Positions 1-7,587 of a DNA stretch of 64,000 bases are shown here, piece by piece (the stretch's first letter is position 1; each line of letters starts with the position of its first letter). Where the stretch lies: NCBI RefSeq assembly GCF_007970665.1, contig NZ_CP042430.1, positions 2,976,001-3,040,000 on the forward strand, in the 5' to 3' direction. The position numbers and the translations under genes were made by a program. The DNA is from Baekduia soli (GTDB lineage Bacteria > Actinomycetota > Thermoleophilia > Solirubrobacterales > Solirubrobacteraceae). The notes under the pieces were generated by a model. It was given only the letters and a program-made list of their open reading frames with translations, was not told the origin of the DNA and did not search any database.

Positions 1-485
1 CCTTCGCGGCGCCCGACCTCTGGCTGGCCCGCCGCGCCCGGCGGCGTGCCGCGACCGCGGCGCTGGAGCTCGCCGACGTCCTGGACCTCCTGCGCGTCGC
101 CGTGGAGGCCGGGCTGCCGATCGACCGTGCGCTGGCCGACGTCGGCGCGCGGCGCGGCGGGGTCGTCGGCGCCGAGATGCGCCGGATGGCCGCCCGCATG
201 CAGCTCGGCGTCGCCCGGGCGCAGGCGCTGGACGAGCTGGGTGCCCGCCTGCCGCTGCCGCCGGTCCTGGCGCTGACCGCGGCCCTGGCGCGCGCCGACC
301 GCCACGGCGCGCCGCCGGGGCGGGCGCTCTCGGCGCTGGCCGAGCAGGCGCGCGCCGACCGCGCCCGGCGGCTTCGCGATCAGGCGGCCGCCGCGGCCCC
401 GAGGATCCAGCTCGCCGTCGCGCTGCTGCTCGTGCCCTCGGTCCTGCTCCTGGTCGCCGCGGGACTGGTCCACGCGCTGCGCTGA
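1..485 (+). CDS. TadC-like type II secretion F-domain protein, 3' part only
   Basis: The frame is already open at base 3 and stops with TGA at 483-485, leaving about 160 residues of a longer protein whose start lies outside the window. A helical cytoplasmic block (ALELADVLDLLRVAVEAGLP, then ALARADRHGAPPGRAL) is followed by a basic stretch (RADRARRLRDQ) and a single hydrophobic helix of about 22 residues at the C terminus. This is the usual end of the T2SSF domain in TadB/TadC platform proteins of Flp/Tad pili, which sit in the inner membrane and couple the TadA ATPase to pilin assembly. Other tad genes would be expected upstream. The family call rests on the helix pattern and GLPIDRAL-type motif, so the exact subtype (TadB or TadC) is inferred. 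Confidence 0.7.
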   Translation, partial: FAAPDLWLARRARRRAATAALELADVLDLLRVAVEAGLPIDRALADVGARRGGVVGAEMRRMAARMQLGVARAQALDELGARLPLPPVLALTAALARADRHGAPPGRALSALAEQARADRARRLRDQAAAAAPRIQLAVALLLVPSVLLLVAAGLVHALR

Positions 486-501
486 GCGCGCGCGCTGTCG
501 C

Positions 502-507
502 TACGGT
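502..507 (+). promoter_or_regulatory. -10 box for pncB (leaderless type)
   Basis: TACGGT ends 8 bases before the ATG at 516. No clear -35 is seen. It belongs to the window-wide series of TAnnnT boxes placed 6-10 bases before a start codon. Confidence 0.5.
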
Positions 508-515
508 CCGACGCG

Positions 516-1603
516 ATGGCTCACGATCGCCTGCGACTGGACCCCGCGACCTTCCAGCTGCCGGTGGGGCGGCTGCGCGCCGGCCACTACACCGACGCCT
601 ACTTCAACTCCACCAAGGAGCTCCTGGAGGCCGAGGGCCGCCACCCGCGGGTGATCATGCAGGTCTTCCAGAAGCAGGACTCCCTGCTGGGCGGCATCGA
701 CGAGGCCGTCGCGGTCCTCAAGGTCGGCGCCGGCTGCGTCGGGCCCGACGGGGTGTGGGCGCCCGGGTTCGACGACCTCGTCGTGCGCGCCCTGCACGAG
801 GGCGACCCCATCGGGCCGCGCGAGACCGTCATGACCATCGAGGGCGACTACGCGCAGTTCGCCCACCTGGAGACCGTCTACCTCGGCTGCCTCGCGCGCC
901 GCTCGCTCGTCATGCGCAACGTGCGCGCCGTCGTCGACGCCGCCCGCGGCAAGCCCATCATGTTCTTTCCCGCGCGCCATGACCACTGGCTCGTGCAGAC
1001 CGGCGACGGCTGGGCCGCGCACATCGCCGGCGCGATCGGCGTCTCGACCGACGCCCAGGCCTCGTGGTGGGGCGGGCGCGGCATCGGCACGGTGCCCCAC
1101 GCGCTGATCGCGGCGTTCGGCGGTGACACCGTCGCCGCGGCCTCGGCCTTCGCGCGCCGCTACGGCACCCAGCTCAACGTGACCGTCCTGGTGGACTTCG
1201 AGAACCACTCGGCCCGCACGGCGGTGGCCGTCGCCGACGCCCTCGGCCCGGCGCTCTGGGGCGTCCGGCTCGACACCTCGGAGTCGCTGGTCGACGAGGC
1301 CCTGGCCGACCTCGGCCCCGATGCGCCGCGCGGGGTCAACGTCGAGCTCGCCCGCCGCGTGCGCGCCGCGCTGGACGACGCCGGGCACGGGCACGTGCGG
1401 ATCGTCGTCTCCGGCGGCTTCGACGCCGACAAGATCGCGCACTTCGAGCGCGAGGGGCCCCGGTCGACGCCTACGGCGTGGGGTCCTCGCTCCTGCGCGG
1501 CCAGAACGACTTCACGGCCGACATCGTGCGCGTCGACGGGCGGCCGTGCGCGAAGGTCGGGCGCGAGGAGCGCCCGAACCCCCGCCTGCAGCGCGTGCTC
1601 TGA
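516..1603 (+). CDS. pncB: Nicotinate phosphoribosyltransferase, frameshifted by one base
   Basis: Enzyme of NAD salvage: nicotinate plus PRPP gives nicotinate mononucleotide. The N-terminal part shows the family pattern of a short beta domain (GHYTDAYFNSTKELLE), the FQKQDSLLGGIDEA segment, the FPARHDHW loop and the barrel strands VNVTVLVDFEN-like and VRIVVSGGFDADKI. The frame that starts at 516 is disturbed at the GGGGCCCC run (1454-1461). After that run the family sequence continues one frame over as DAYGVGSSLLRGQNDF and ends at TGA 1601-1603. Adding one base to the run restores a 362-residue enzyme ending in RPNPRLQRVL. The total length is 2 modulo 3, as one deletion predicts. The gene ends 3 bases before the convergent DUF3352-like gene. 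Either a sequencing error or a very recent mutation is possible; the former is more likely because three other genes show the same kind of lesion. Confidence 0.85.
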
Positions 1604-1606
1604 GCC

Positions 1607-3178
1607 CTACTTGACCTGCACCGCCACCTTGACGTGGCTGACGCCGTCCTCGGTGGCCGAGCCGGCGGCCAGCGGCCCGAAGGCGTCGAGCGTCGGCTTG
1701 GCCTTCGCGAAGCTCGCGTCGCCGCCCGCGACGGCCCCGATCAGCCGCACGACCTTCGCGGTGTCGAGGAACAGCGCGGGCTTGGCGCCGTCGAGCAGGC
1801 CCGCGGCCGTCTTGTAGCCGGCGCTGTCGCCGAGCTTCTGGCCGCCGCCGAGCGCCGCGTCCAGGGCCGCGCGCCCGTAGGCGATGACGAAGCGATCGCC
1901 CTTGGCGGCGATCTCGATGGGCTCGGGGATGCCGCTCGTGCGCACCGACAGGCCCTCGGCGCCGGCCCCGCCCCGCAGTGCGCCCGGCCTGGCGCCCAAC
2001 TTCGTCAGCAGGTCGCGGATCGTGCCGATCGCGCGCTGCGAGGCCGCCGGGTCCTTCGAGGTCACGACGAGCGCTCCGCCGAGGTCGCTCATCGACGTGC
2101 CGCGGACGAAGAGCGCCCCGTCGCCCATCCACGACAGGAAGTCCTGCTGGACGTCGACGCCGAGCTGGCCCTTGAGCTGCTGCAGCAGGGTCGCGGGGTC
2201 GACGCCGCCGGTGGCGCCGGCCTGCCCGAGCTGCTTGAGCTGGCGCTGGAATGCGCCGCCGACGTCGCCGATGCCGACGCTCAGCCACGCGTCGGCGGGC
2301 ACGGAGGCCGCGGCGCCCGCGGCGTCGCCGTGGGCCGTGACGGCCTTGCGGCCCAGCACGGCGGCGTCGACGCGCAGCGCGTCCTGGGCGACCTCGAGCT
2401 TGGCCGCCACCGACCGCACGCCGCTGCCGGCGAGCAGGCTCTTGAGCGAGGCCGACTGGCCGGCCGCCGCCGACCCGGCCGCGCCCAGGGCGAGGTCCAG
2501 CGCGCGCGACGGGTCCACGTAGACGAAGCCGAGGCCGTCGGTGCCGATCTCGTCGCGGGCGTCCTTGAAGTTCTTGGCCTCGGCGAGCGAGCCGCCCTTC
2601 GTGGCGTCGATGGCCGACTTGAAGCCGCGGTCGGTGCCCAGGATGACCTCGCCGTCCAGGACGGTGGCCGCCATGTCCTGCGCGCGGTCGTAGGTGTAGG
2701 AGACCCCGCGGTACTGGGCCTTCGCGGCGCCCTGCTGCTGCTTGGCGACGAACGCCTTGGCCTTGTCGTCGTCCTTGGAGGCGATGACCGCCGCGACGTC
2801 GGCCTTCGCGCCGCCCGAGCCCATGGCCGTGACGGCCAGGCCGGCGCGGTTGCCCAGCCAGGGCTGGATGTCGGTCCTGTAGTGCGAGCCCTTCTTGCTC
2901 AGCGCCTGGTCGAGCGTGGAGACGATCTTGCTGCTCGGGTCGTCCGTCGCGAGGATCCTCTTGGCGACCGACTCGACGTTGGCCTTCAGGTCGCCCTGGG
3001 GCCGGAGCTGGGCCTCGAGGTAGAACGGCGCGGTGGCGGGCAGGGCGCTGGCCGGGTCGGCCCCGGCGTTGCCGCCCGAGGAGGAGGTGGAGCTGCTGCC
3101 GCACCCGGCGACCGGCACGGCGACCGCCGCGATGGTCGCGAGCGCCGCGAGGGAGCGGGGGAGGAGCGAGAACGCCAT
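1607..3178 (-). CDS. DUF3352-like lipoprotein
   Basis: A 523-residue protein with a signal sequence and a lipobox (VAGC at about residues 23-26), so it is probably a lipid-anchored extracytoplasmic protein. After a Ser/Gly linker come long alternating helix/strand segments with ALPATAPFYLEAQL near the mature N terminus and repeated themes such as WLGNRAGLAV and FLSWMGDGALFV. This is the layout of DUF3352 proteins of Actinobacteria, whose function is unknown. A second member without a lipobox is found at 41386-42813. Its start is supported by a TAnnnT box 6 bases upstream. It converges on pncB, with the two stop codons 3 bases apart. No catalytic motif is visible. Confidence 0.75.
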   Translation of the reverse strand: MAFSLLPRSLAALATIAAVAVPVAGCGSSSTSSSGGNAGADPASALPATAPFYLEAQLRPQGDLKANVESVAKRILATDDPSSKIVSTLDQALSKKGSHYRTDIQPWLGNRAGLAVTAMGSGGAKADVAAVIASKDDDKAKAFVAKQQQGAAKAQYRGVSYTYDRAQDMAATVLDGEVILGTDRGFKSAIDATKGGSLAEAKNFKDARDEIGTDGLGFVYVDPSRALDLALGAAGSAAAGQSASLKSLLAGSGVRSVAAKLEVAQDALRVDAAVLGRKAVTAHGDAAGAAASVPADAWLSVGIGDVGGAFQRQLKQLGQAGATGGVDPATLLQQLKGQLGVDVQQDFLSWMGDGALFVRGTSMSDLGGALVVTSKDPAASQRAIGTIRDLLTKLGARPGALRGGAGAEGLSVRTSGIPEPIEIAAKGDRFVIAYGRAALDAALGGGQKLGDSAGYKTAAGLLDGAKPALFLDTAKVVRLIGAVAGGDASFAKAKPTLDAFGPLAAGSATEDGVSHVKVAVQVK

Positions 3179-3184
3179 GCGCGA

Positions 3185-3190
3185 ATCCTA
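3185..3190 (-). promoter_or_regulatory. -10 box for the DUF3352-like lipoprotein gene
   Basis: On the minus strand TAGGAT ends 6 bases before the ATG at 3178. No clear -35 is seen. Confidence 0.5.
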
Positions 3191-3398
3191 GGGCGGTCGG
3201 CACCCGTGGGGGACGGGTGTCGGACCTCCCACGTCCGCCCACCGGGACGCATACCGAGCGGACGGAACGCCCTCGGAACCGCAATCCGCGTTGCAGGGTG
3301 CCGATCCTGCACGCCGCCGTGCGTCCGCGGGCCCGAACTGGACGGATGTCCACCCACCGCCGCAAACCCATTGCCCGCAAGGGATCCCGGCCATGCCG

Positions 3399-3465
3399 TG
3401 GGTGGAGCGGGGTCTGGAGTGGGGGAAAGTGTGCGATTTGGGTTGCATGGTGGGAGACAGTGGGA
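3399..3465 (+). promoter_or_regulatory. Candidate MraZ-box array over the mraZ promoter
   Basis: TGGGN pentamers occur at 3399-3403 (TGGGT), 3420-3424 (TGGGG), 3439-3443 (TGGGT), 3451-3455 (TGGGA) and 3461-3465 (TGGGA). The last two are exactly 10 bases apart (5-base spacer), the arrangement known for MraZ binding in E. coli. The others are spaced 12, 19 and 21 bases, close to helical turns. The two TGGGA copies fall inside the spacer of the candidate promoter 3443-3471, so bound MraZ would block polymerase. Autorepression is inferred. Confidence 0.6.
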
Positions 3466-3471
3466 TAGAAC
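3443..3471 (+). promoter_or_regulatory. Candidate promoter of the division/cell-wall cluster
   Basis: TTGCAT (3443-3448), a 17-base spacer, and TAGAAC (3466-3471) match the sigma-70 hexamers at 4 of 6 positions each. Transcription would begin near 3478, giving a leader of about 75 bases before mraZ. Confidence 0.55.
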
Positions 3472-3483
3472 GCTGCCTGCGGA

Positions 3484-3520
3484 CCGGGGTGGAGAGGTTC
3501 CTCCCACCTCTCCACCCCGG
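3484..3520 (+). repeat. Perfect 14-bp hairpin in the mraZ leader
   Basis: Arms CCGGGGTGGAGAGG (3484-3497) and CCTCTCCACCCCGG (3507-3520) are exact reverse complements around a 9-base loop. The hairpin would begin within about 6 bases of the predicted transcript 5' end and ends 31 bases before the mraZ ATG. No T-run follows, so it is not a standard terminator. Protection of the 5' end or translational control is possible. Confidence 0.7.
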
Positions 3521-3551
3521 CCCCGAACCCTTCTCCGATGCGCCCGTCCTC

Positions 3552-3998
3552 ATGGACACCTCCTTCACCGGCCAGGCCGACTACACGCTCGACGCCAAGA
3601 ACCGCCTCACGGTTCCCGCGCGCTACCGCGGCGCGCTCGAGGGTGGCCTGGTGCTCGCCAAGGACATCGAGCGCTGCGTCGCGATCTGGCCGAGCGCCGG
3701 CTACGACGAGTTCCGACGGGCCGCCCTGCAGGACGTGCACCCGATGAGCCAGCGCGGGCGCAAGATCAACGCCTTCCTCTCCGCCAACTCCAACCCCGCG
3801 TCGCTGGACGGCGCCGGGCGCGTGCCGCTGCAGCCGTTCCTCATGGAGCACGGCGACCTGACGCGCGACGTGACCGTGGTCGGCGTCGGTGACCACCTGC
3901 AGATCTGGAACCGCGAGGCGTGGGCCGCCTACAACGAGCAGCTCGCGGCCGACATCTTCGACATCTCGGCGGCCTTCGACGGGCCGGCCGATGCCTGA
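3552..3998 (+). CDS. mraZ: Transcriptional regulator MraZ
   Basis: A 148-residue MraZ protein, the DNA-binding regulator that opens most bacterial division/cell-wall clusters. It has two AbrB/MazE-like halves, each with the family DxxxR signature: D14-AKN-R18 (LDAKNRLTVPARYR) and D86-GAG-R90 (LDGAGRVPLQPF). The ATG at 3552 gives the normal MraZ N terminus; the frame stays open further upstream but encodes nothing family-like. No good Shine-Dalgarno is seen before it. Its stop overlaps the rsmH start by one base (TGATG). Its likely target is the TGGGN array just upstream, so it probably tunes its own operon. Confidence 0.95.
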   Translation: MDTSFTGQADYTLDAKNRLTVPARYRGALEGGLVLAKDIERCVAIWPSAGYDEFRRAALQDVHPMSQRGRKINAFLSANSNPASLDGAGRVPLQPFLMEHGDLTRDVTVVGVGDHLQIWNREAWAAYNEQLAADIFDISAAFDGPADA

Positions 3999-4966
3999 TG
4001 ATCACTATCCCGTATGACATGACCGCCTCCCACGTCCCGGTGCTGGCCGGCGAGCTCATCGAGGCGCTCGATCCCCGACCGGGGGAGATCGCCGTCGACT
4101 GCACGTTCGGCGCGGGCGGCCACGCCCGCCTCGTGGCCGAGCGCCTGGGGCCGGGCGGCACGCTGATCGCCATCGACCGCGACCCCGTCGCCGAGAGCCA
4201 CTTCGAGGCCTTCGCCGCCGAGGTGCCGTGCCAGACGCGCTTCCTGTCGGCCTCCTTCGCCGACGGCCTGCGCCAGCTCGTCGCCGAGGGCGTCAAGGCC
4301 GACCTGGTCTACGTCGACCTCGGGATCTCCTCCATGCAGGTCGACACCTGGGAGCGGGGCTTCTCCTACAGCTACGACGCGCCCCTGGACATGCGGATGG
4401 ACCCCGAGCAGGAGCTCGACGCGCGCGAGGTCGTCAACACCTGGCCCGAGCGCCGCATCGCCCAGGCCCTGCGCGAGTACGGCGACGAGCGCTACGCCGG
4501 CCCGATCGCGCGCGCCATCGTGGCCGCGCGCGAGTCGCGCGTGATCGAGACCACCAGCGACCTCGTCGAGATCATCTCCGGCGCGATCCCCGCCCGGGCG
4601 CGGTTCGCCGGCGGCCATCCGGCCAAGCGCTCGTTCCAGGCCATCCGCATCGCGGTCAACGACGAGCTGGGCCAGCTGGACACGGCGCTGCCCCTCGCCT
4701 GGGCCGTGCTGCGCGAAAATGGCCGATTTGCAGGGATCTCCTTCCACAGCGGCGAAGACCGTCGCGTGAAGCGCTTCCTCGCCGCCCGCGCTCAGGGGTG
4801 CACCTGCCCCCCGGAGCTGCCGGTGTGCGTGTGCGGCCGGACGCCGGAGGCCGAGCTCGTCAGCCGCCGCGCGATCGCGCCCACCGCGGGCGAGGTCGGC
4901 AGCAACCCCCGTTCGGCGTCCGCGCGGATGCGGGCCGCCCGCAAGCTCAGGGAAGGCACCGAGTGA
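3998..4966 (+). CDS. rsmH: 16S rRNA m4C1402 methyltransferase RsmH (MraW)
   Basis: A 322-residue S-adenosylmethionine-dependent enzyme that N4-methylates C1402 of 16S rRNA in the ribosomal P site. The SAM-binding loop is DCTFGAGGHA near residue 30, followed by the IAIDRDP acidic end of strand 2, VYVDLGISSMQVD, and the diagnostic ISFHSGEDRRVKRF segment (usually FHSLEDR). A Cys-rich C-terminal patch (CTCPPELPVCVCG) is also present. The ATG at 3998 overlaps the mraZ stop; an in-frame ATG at 4019 (TASHVPVL) is an alternative. It is translationally coupled to ftsL through a GTGA overlap. Confidence 0.95.
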   Translation: MITIPYDMTASHVPVLAGELIEALDPRPGEIAVDCTFGAGGHARLVAERLGPGGTLIAIDRDPVAESHFEAFAAEVPCQTRFLSASFADGLRQLVAEGVKADLVYVDLGISSMQVDTWERGFSYSYDAPLDMRMDPEQELDAREVVNTWPERRIAQALREYGDERYAGPIARAIVAARESRVIETTSDLVEIISGAIPARARFAGGHPAKRSFQAIRIAVNDELGQLDTALPLAWAVLRENGRFAGISFHSGEDRRVKRFLAARAQGCTCPPELPVCVCGRTPEAELVSRRAIAPTAGEVGSNPRSASARMRAARKLREGTE

Positions 4967-5862
4967 CCCCTCCAGCCGCCACGGCCCCCGGCCGCGCGAT
5001 CCCACGTACCCCGGGGCGGGGCGGTTCCATCCCGCGCCGCGTCTCGGGCCCCGCACGGCCCAAGGCCGCCCCGGGCGCCGCGCCGCGCCGGGCCCGCAGC
5101 ACCGGCCGTCCGCCGTCCTCCCGCGCCCTGAGCCGGGCGCGCACCCTGGCCGACTCGCGCCTGCTGGACCGCCTCGTCCACGGCCGGCTGTGGATCCCCA
5201 TCGTGGCCGCCGGCCTCATCGGCATCGTCTTCATGCAGGTCACGATGCTCAAGCTCAACGCGGGCATCGGCCGCGCCGTGCAGACCGCCTCGACGCTCGA
5301 GCGCCAGAACGCCTCGATGCGCGCCGACGTCTCGCGCATGGAGGCCGGCGACCGCATCGACAGCGTCGCGCACGACCTCGGCATGGTCGTGCCGGCCGAC
5401 GGCAGCGAGCACTACGTCACCGCCGGGGTCCGCGGCACCGCCGCGCGCGCCGCCCAGCGCATGACGGCGCCCGACAGCTCCGCCGTGTTGCGCACCCAGG
5501 CGGGCCAGAAGGCCTCCGCCGTCGCCCAGGCCTCTGCCGCCGCCCAGGCGACCCAGGCCGCGGCCCCGGTGACCGCCGTCGCGCCCGCCGCCGCGGGCAC
5601 CAGCGCCGCGGCGTCCACCACCGCCACGACAGCCACCACCCCCTCGACCGCGGCCGCGGGCACCGCCGCCGCCGCCGCGGCGCCGGCGGCGACGGGCGCG
5701 GCCTCCGCGCCCGCCGCCCAGCAGCAGGCCCCGGTCCAGCAGCAGGCGCCCGTGCAGCAGCAACAGCAGGCGCCCGTGCAGCAGCAGGCGGTCGCGCCGG
5801 CGCCGGCGGCGACCACCACCTCGGGCGGCGTCTCCGCCCCGGCGGCGACGCCAGGGGCATAG
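4963..5862 (+). CDS. ftsL: FtsL-like septal protein with a long Ala/Gln-rich tail
   Basis: Position between rsmH and ftsI and topology identify an FtsL-type divisome protein. A basic, Pro-rich cytoplasmic region (residues 1-70) leads into one transmembrane helix (about 75-95), then a short coiled-coil region (96-130) that would pair with FtsB/DivIC. Unlike usual FtsL proteins of about 100-130 residues, this one has 299. After residue 160 it continues as an extracytoplasmic low-complexity tail of Ala, Thr, Ser and Pro with tandem QQQAPV units (5737-5790). The start is GTG 4963, overlapping the rsmH stop by four bases (GTGA). The core is clear by context, though FtsL is always weakly conserved. 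Confidence 0.8.
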   Translation: MTPPAATAPGRAIPRTPGRGGSIPRRVSGPARPKAAPGAAPRRARSTGRPPSSRALSRARTLADSRLLDRLVHGRLWIPIVAAGLIGIVFMQVTMLKLNAGIGRAVQTASTLERQNASMRADVSRMEAGDRIDSVAHDLGMVVPADGSEHYVTAGVRGTAARAAQRMTAPDSSAVLRTQAGQKASAVAQASAAAQATQAAAPVTAVAPAAAGTSAAASTTATTATTPSTAAAGTAAAAAAPAATGAASAPAAQQQAPVQQQAPVQQQQQAPVQQQAVAPAPAATTTSGGVSAPAATPGA

Positions 5863-5865
5863 GCC

Positions 5866-7527
5866 GTGGTCCTGGTCGAACGCCGCATCGGCCTGCTGTT
5901 CGCGTTCTTCCTCGGCCTGCTGGCGATCGCCGGCCTGCGCTCCCTGCAGCTCGGCACGCTGAAGGGCGGCATGCTGGCCCGCGCGGCCACCAGCCAGCAG
6001 GTCGTGCAGTCCGTCGTGCCCGCCCACCGCGGCACGATCGTCGACCGCCGCGGCGTCGAGCTCGCCGTCTCCCAGGCCGCCGACGACGTGTCGGCCACGC
6101 CCTACCTCGTCAAGAACCCGGTCAAGGCCGCGGCCCAGCTCGCACCGCTGCTCGGGGTGCCCGAGGACGTCGTGCTGCGCAAGCTCTCGACGAAGGACTC
6201 GGGCTTCGTCTACCTCGCGCGCCACCTCCCCGGCGACCAGGCCGACAAGATCCGCCAGCTCAACCTCGCCGGGATCGACCTCACGCCGGGCCAGCGGCGC
6301 ACCTACCCGCGCGACTACCTCGCCTCGCAGGTCCTGGGCTCGGTGAACCTCGACGGCAAGGGCGCCTCGGGCCTGGAATACGAGCTCGACGCCCGCCTGC
6401 ACGGCAGCGACGGGCAGCGGCGCATCGTGCGCGACGGCGTCGGCGACGACGTCGCCGTGCGCGACGTCAAGCGCGCCACGCCGGGCGCCAAGGTCGAGCT
6501 GTCCCTGGACGCCAACATCCAGGACAAGGTCGAGGAGGTCCTCAAGGGCGTCGGCCAGGCCTACCGCCCCAAGGGCGCCACGGCGATCGTCACCAACCCG
6601 CAGACGGGCGAGATCCTCGCGCTGGCCAACTGGCCGCAGATCAACGCCAACAACCCGTCGGCGGCCCCGGGCTACGCGACGCAGGACCGCGCGGTCGGGT
6701 TCACCTATGAGCCGGGCTCGACGTTCAAGGCCATCACGGTCGCCGGCGCGATCGAGGACGGCAAGGTCACCCCGTCGACCTCGTTCAACCTGCCGCCCCA
6801 GATCCAGGTCGCCGACCGCGTCATCCACAACGCGGAGGCCCGCGGCTGGGCGACGATGACCACGAGCCAGATCCTGGCGCAGTCCGACAACGTCGGTGCG
6901 ATCACGATCGGCGGGCTCCTCGGCGGCCGCCGCTTCGACCAGTGGGTCCGGCAGTTCGGGTTCGGGACGCCGACCGGCACCGACCTGCCCGGCGAGGAGC
7001 GCGGCGTCGTGCTGCCCTTCTCCAAGTACTCCGGCTCCTCCATGGGCAACCTCCCCATCGGCCAGGGCGAGCTCGTCACCCCGATGCAGATCGCGCAGTT
7101 CTACGGCGCGATCGCCAACGGTGGCATCCTGCGCACGCCCCACGTGGTGCGCCGCATCGACGGCAAGCTCGTGACATCGCGCGCCGGGCGCCGCGTGATG
7201 AAGGCCTCGACGGCCGCCTCGCTGCGCAACATGCTGCGCGGCGTGCTGGCGCCCGGCGGCACGGCCAGCGAGGTCCGGATCCCCGGCTACACGCTGGCGG
7301 GCAAGACCGGCACGGCCAACAAGATCGACCCGGTCACCCACGAGTACTCGACGTCGGCCTACGTGGCGTCGTTCGTGGGCTTCGCCCCGGCCGACGACCC
7401 CAAGCTCCTCATCTCGATCATGATCGACGAGCCCAAGGGCGGCATCTACGGCGGCCAGGTCGCGGCGCCCGCCTTCGGCAAGATCGCCAGCTTCGCGCTG
7501 CAGTACGAGAAGATCGCCCCGCGCTAG
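5866..7527 (+). CDS. ftsI: Septal peptidoglycan transpeptidase FtsI/PBP3
   Basis: A 553-residue class B penicillin-binding protein that crosslinks septal peptidoglycan together with FtsW. It has an N-terminal membrane anchor (residues 6-24), a dimerisation domain containing HRGTIVDRRG, and a transpeptidase domain with all three active-site motifs: S285-TFK, S340-DN and K480-TG. There is no C-terminal PASTA repeat; the protein ends soon after the catalytic fold. The start is GTG 5866, three bases after the ftsL stop. It lies in the expected order between ftsL and murE. Confidence 0.95.
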   Translation: MVLVERRIGLLFAFFLGLLAIAGLRSLQLGTLKGGMLARAATSQQVVQSVVPAHRGTIVDRRGVELAVSQAADDVSATPYLVKNPVKAAAQLAPLLGVPEDVVLRKLSTKDSGFVYLARHLPGDQADKIRQLNLAGIDLTPGQRRTYPRDYLASQVLGSVNLDGKGASGLEYELDARLHGSDGQRRIVRDGVGDDVAVRDVKRATPGAKVELSLDANIQDKVEEVLKGVGQAYRPKGATAIVTNPQTGEILALANWPQINANNPSAAPGYATQDRAVGFTYEPGSTFKAITVAGAIEDGKVTPSTSFNLPPQIQVADRVIHNAEARGWATMTTSQILAQSDNVGAITIGGLLGGRRFDQWVRQFGFGTPTGTDLPGEERGVVLPFSKYSGSSMGNLPIGQGELVTPMQIAQFYGAIANGGILRTPHVVRRIDGKLVTSRAGRRVMKASTAASLRNMLRGVLAPGGTASEVRIPGYTLAGKTGTANKIDPVTHEYSTSAYVASFVGFAPADDPKLLISIMIDEPKGGIYGGQVAAPAFGKIASFALQYEKIAPR

Positions 7528-7574
7528 TGGACGGCGCCGCCCCCACCTCGGCGGGGTCGCGCGGCGCGAGGGGC

Positions 7575-7580
7575 TAAGGT
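7575..7580 (+). promoter_or_regulatory. -10 box for murE
   Basis: TAAGGT ends 7 bases before the murE ATG, inside the 60-base gap after ftsI. This is the only sizeable gap in the mraZ-ftsQ run and suggests an internal promoter. Confidence 0.45.
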
Positions 7581-7587
7581 CGCCGCG

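Noticed and set aside
3484-3520. Intrinsic terminator before mraZ
   Set aside because: Perfect hairpin but no T-run, and it lies inside the leader of the cluster downstream of the best promoter; leader structure is more likely.
1512-3896. Long minus frame of 794 codons over the DUF3352 gene and mraZ
   Set aside because: Wrong frame of the real DUF3352 gene; Arg/Gly repeats only.
5737-5790. CRISPR-like or minisatellite array in ftsL
   Set aside because: The repeats are in-frame coding repeats of Gln/Ala/Pro/Val without spacers.
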